Source: Clostridiales bacterium
GTDB lineage: Bacteria; Bacillota; Clostridia; Oscillospirales; Oscillospiraceae
Reading direction: 5' to 3'
Assembly: GCA_020861055.1 (NCBI GenBank)
Contig: JAJBTD010000221.1
Coordinates: forward strand, 1 to 7,511
Length of the DNA: 7,511 nucleotides
A model generated the notes under the pieces. The model worked only from the letters and a program-made list of their open reading frames with translations. It was not told the origin of the DNA and did not search any database. Of the stretch, positions 5,072 through 7,511 are shown one piece after another; position 1 is the stretch's first letter; the number at the start of each line of letters is the position of its first letter. A program made the position numbers and the translations under genes.

Positions 5072-6432
5072 AACGGCTATCCATCAAATTGCGGGTGACG
5101 CTGTGGATCACGGCGCTGATGGTGCTGGTGGCCGCCGCCGCCCTGGCCCTGCTGTTCGTGGTGGGTCGGGAGATGATGGCCCAATCCCTCCGGGAGACGC
5201 TGATGGAAGCGGTGGAGGAAAACGGCGCTGCCCTCGCTGCCATAGAGGGAGAGCTGGACACCGGCGACGTAGACTCCTTTGATCGAGGGGTCTACCTCAT
5301 GGTTTACGACGGAGAGGGCTACCCCATCCACGGTCGGATGCCTCTGGGCTATGCCGACGAGCTTGCCTTCCGGGACGGGGTACTGCAACGGGTGGACGAG
5401 TGGTATCTCTATGACACCCTGTTTGAGGTGGATGGCTTTGGACAGGTCTGGGTGCGGGGCGTCATCTCCGGAGAGGAAGCGGAGGCCACCGTCAACGCCC
5501 TGTTCCGCATCGCCCTGATCGCCTTACCTGGGTTGGTGCTGTTGGCGGCAATCGGCGGCTACCTCATCACCGTTCGGGCCTTCCGCCCGGTGCGGCAGAT
5601 CGCAGAGACGGCCCGGCAGATCAGCAGCGGAGATGATTTGACCCGGCGCATCGGTCTGGGCGATGGCCGGGATGAGATATACACTCTGGCTGCCGCTTTT
5701 GACCACATGTTTGACCGGCTCCAGGCCTCCTTTGAACGGGAGCGGCAGTTCACCTCCGACGTGGCCCACGAGCTGCGGACTCCGGTGGCGGTCATTATCT
5801 CTCAGTGTGAGCTGGCCCTGGAGAGCAACCAGACTCCAGAGGAACAGCAGGAGGCACTGGAGACTGTCCTGGAGCGGGCAAGGCGGATGTCTTCCCTCAT
5901 CGCCCAGCTGCTGACCATGGCCCGTGCGGATCAGGGAAGGCTGAAACTGAATCTGGAGGAGCTGAATCTGAGTGAGCTGACCCAGATGGCGGTGGAGGAA
6001 CTGACTCCTCAGGCGGAGGGGAAGGAAATCAGCATAATCACAGATATCCAGCCAAATCTGCATCTCCAGGGAGACGAGACAATGCTCCTCCGAATGCTGC
6101 TCAACCTGATGGAGAACGGCATCCGATACGGCAGGGAGGGGGGCCACCTGTGGGTGGGCCTTGCCCGTCAGGGGGAGAAACTGGTGGGAACTGTCCGGGA
6201 TGACGGCATCGGCATTTCTCCGGAGCAGCTGCCCCATATCTGGGAGCGCTTCTACCAGGCGGACCCCGCTCGGAGCGGCAGTCGGGAGGGCGCAGGGCTG
6301 GGCCTGCCCATGGCCCGGTATATCGCCCAGGCCCACGGGGGCGCTGTCTCCGCCGAGAGCGTAGAGGGGGTGGGGAGCGTATTCACCTTCCGTCTCCCGG
6401 AGAATCCCTCAAATATTTTTGAAAAAAGGTGA
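5068..6432 (+). CDS. Membrane sensor histidine kinase
   Basis: This 454-aa kinase is the partner of the preceding regulator. The order is TM1 (about 9-33), an extracellular sensor of about 110 residues (34-146, acidic, no recognised ligand motif), TM2 (about 147-169), HAMP (170-222), the dimerisation/phospho-acceptor region with His234 in SDVAHELRTP, and the ATPase domain. The latter has an N box with Asn346 and Asn350 (NLMEN), a G1 box DDGIGI (378-383), an F box IWERFYQAD (391-399) and a G2 box GAGLGL (408-413). All catalytic motifs are intact. The start codon overlaps the regulator stop, giving coupled translation. The small extracellular loop would face the PepSY lipoprotein encoded next, so the lipoprotein may influence signal input; that is inference from position and shared control. 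Confidence 0.95.
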   Translation: MKRLSIKLRVTLWITALMVLVAAAALALLFVVGREMMAQSLRETLMEAVEENGAALAAIEGELDTGDVDSFDRGVYLMVYDGEGYPIHGRMPLGYADELAFRDGVLQRVDEWYLYDTLFEVDGFGQVWVRGVISGEEAEATVNALFRIALIALPGLVLLAAIGGYLITVRAFRPVRQIAETARQISSGDDLTRRIGLGDGRDEIYTLAAAFDHMFDRLQASFERERQFTSDVAHELRTPVAVIISQCELALESNQTPEEQQEALETVLERARRMSSLIAQLLTMARADQGRLKLNLEELNLSELTQMAVEELTPQAEGKEISIITDIQPNLHLQGDETMLLRMLLNLMENGIRYGREGGHLWVGLARQGEKLVGTVRDDGIGISPEQLPHIWERFYQADPARSGSREGAGLGLPMARYIAQAHGGAVSAESVEGVGSVFTFRLPENPSNIFEKR

Positions 6433-6445
6433 AAAACCTCTGTCC

Positions 6446-6478
6446 TTTCATCTTTCCTTAATCTGGCGTGGCTATAAT
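6446..6478 (+). promoter_or_regulatory. Response-regulator box and promoter of the PepSY lipoprotein gene
   Basis: Half-sites TTTCAT (6446-6451) and CTTAAT (6457-6462) are 5 bp apart, followed by a 10-bp gap and a perfect -10 TATAAT (6473-6478). Spacing is identical to the site at 4312-4344 and most bases of the segment agree. The predicted start near 6485 gives a leader of about 50 bases. It indicates separate, co-regulated transcription of the lipoprotein gene. Confidence 0.72.
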
Positions 6479-6535
6479 AAGGCCATAACAACCGAACAAT
6501 AAAAAATCCAACGGTTGCAGAAAGGATGGTATCCC

Positions 6536-7511
6536 ATGACACACAACGAGAAAGTCCTCTCCCTAATCCTGGCTCTGGCGCTCATGATCGCCCTGTTCGC
6601 AGGCTGCAGCGCCGCCTCTGCCAGCTCGGAAGATCTGGTGACCCCTAAGGCCACTGCCAAGACCACCAGTGCCGAGGACACCTCCGACACCGCTGAAGAC
6701 GTATCTGCCAGCCAGACCGCCACCACCGTCACCACTGAGGCCGATTCTGACCTTATCGGAGAGACCGCAGCCAAGGAGATCGCCCTGGCTGACGCCGGAT
6801 TTGAGGAGGACTGGGTCTCCGATATCTGGGTGAAGCTGGACACCGACGACGATACCGGCATTCAGGAGTACGAGGTGGAGTTCCGTGAGAGCAGAATCGA
6901 GTACGACTACGAGATTAATGCCACCACCGGAGCCATTATCTCCAAGAGCACGGAGCTGGTAGACGATGACACCGCCAGCATCGACACCTCCGGCCTTATC
7001 GGAGAGGATGCGGGAAAAGCAGCGGCCCTGACCGGCGCAGGGTTGGCGGCGAGTGAAGGCACCGGCCTCCGGGTGCAGCTGGACGTAGAGGACGGCGTGA
7101 CCATCTACGAGGTGGAGTTCTATCAGGGCGGAAATGAGTATGATTACGACGTGAACGCCGCTACCGGCGCTATCATATCCAAAAGCGTGGAACCGGATGA
7201 CCACGCACAGTCCACCGGCAGCACGGGCGGCACCGCCGATGCCTCCGGTTTGATTGGAAAGACCGCCGCCCAGGAGATCGCTCTGGAGGCTGCGGGCCTC
7301 GCGGAGAGCGAAGTCACTGGACTGACGGTCAAGCAGGATAAGGAGGACGGTATCACCGTCTATGAGGTGGAGTTCCGGAACGGAACGACCGAATATGACT
7401 ACGAGATCAATGCCGCTACCGGCACAATCCTGGCCCAGAGCGTGGAGTCCAAGGATTCTGGCACCCAGAGCGGCAGCGTCATCAGCGAGACCGCTGCCAA
7501 GGAGGCCGCCT
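6536..7511 (+). CDS. Lipoprotein with tandem PepSY-like repeats, runs off the window
   Basis: At least 325 residues are visible with no stop before the window ends. A lipoprotein signal peptide (KVLSLILALALMIALFAGC) gives a predicted lipidated Cys24; Phe at the -3 position is less usual. A Thr/Ser/Ala/Asp-rich linker (about 25-70) would lift the protein from the membrane. PepSY-like repeats start at about 73, 154 and 239, and a fourth starts at 315. Each begins LIG-TA-(K/Q)EIAL or similar, has (Q/V)YEVEF in the middle and ends EYDYEINAATG-I. The ATG at 6536 has an AAAGGA ribosome site nine bases upstream. PepSY domains are often linked to inhibition of secreted proteases or to envelope sensing; the exact role here is unknown. 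It follows the kinase with its own promoter, and the shared box suggests that it is an output of, or feedback on, the system. Confidence 0.9.
   Translation, partial: MTHNEKVLSLILALALMIALFAGCSAASASSEDLVTPKATAKTTSAEDTSDTAEDVSASQTATTVTTEADSDLIGETAAKEIALADAGFEEDWVSDIWVKLDTDDDTGIQEYEVEFRESRIEYDYEINATTGAIISKSTELVDDDTASIDTSGLIGEDAGKAAALTGAGLAASEGTGLRVQLDVEDGVTIYEVEFYQGGNEYDYDVNAATGAIISKSVEPDDHAQSTGSTGGTADASGLIGKTAAQEIALEAAGLAESEVTGLTVKQDKEDGITVYEVEFRNGTTEYDYEINAATGTILAQSVESKDSGTQSGSVISETAAKEAA

Noticed and set aside
5524..6336. 270-codon minus-strand open frame opposite the kinase
   Set aside because: GC-rich coding DNA often leaves the opposite strand open; there is no ribosome site or domain, and the kinase is intact.
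6427..6439. Terminator between kinase and lipoprotein genes
   Set aside because: Only a 4-bp AGGT/ACCT stem with no T run; too weak to call.
6563..7204. Minus-strand open frames opposite the lipoprotein
   Set aside because: Their apparent repeats are only the reflection of the PepSY repeats on the plus strand.
1..7511. CRISPR array, toxin-antitoxin pair or rRNA/tRNA genes
   Set aside because: No regular repeat-spacer pattern, no cognate small gene pair beyond the XRE switch, and no RNA gene structure was seen.

Overview
The window looks like a piece of a gut-type Firmicutes (Clostridia, Oscillospiraceae-like) chromosome. This is inferred from the strong AGGAGG-type ribosome sites, the style of the serine recombinase and small XRE proteins, the fairly GC-rich host genes and the PepSY lipoprotein beside a two-component system. 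No marker gene fixes the taxon.

Left part (1 to about 4160) is one end of a prophage- or ICE-like element. It holds a full-length large serine recombinase (140-1852, minus), a PD-(D/E)XK nuclease-like protein of unknown role (2007-3158, minus, TTG start) and an XRE repressor (3155-3517, minus) that overlaps the nuclease gene by 4 bases. Divergent from these is a 72-aa Cro-like XRE protein (3691-3909, plus), followed by a 47-aa piece of a third phage-type regulator (4015-4158, plus) that stops inside its helix-turn-helix. A divergent promoter pair separates repressor and Cro. The plus promoter is a perfect TTGACA-N17-TATAAT with a palindromic operator filling its spacer, and two related 16-mers follow downstream. 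The layout is that of a lysogeny switch, with the nuclease-like gene in the slot where ICEBs1-type elements carry the ImmA protease.

The element ends abruptly near 4140-4160. No structural, conjugation or replication genes follow, so this is either a deletion remnant or a short element whose ends are not resolved here. A strong 12-bp hairpin (4199-4229) sits just past the junction.

Right part (about 4160-7511) looks like host sequence, richer in G+C. It encodes an OmpR-family response regulator (4397-5071), its overlapping membrane histidine kinase (5068-6432), and a lipoprotein with three complete PepSY-like repeats and the start of a fourth that runs off the window (6536 onward). The regulator operon and the lipoprotein gene each carry an upstream site of the same design: two YTTMAT half-sites 5 bp apart, then 10 bp, then a -10 box. 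This suggests that the response regulator controls both its own operon and the lipoprotein.
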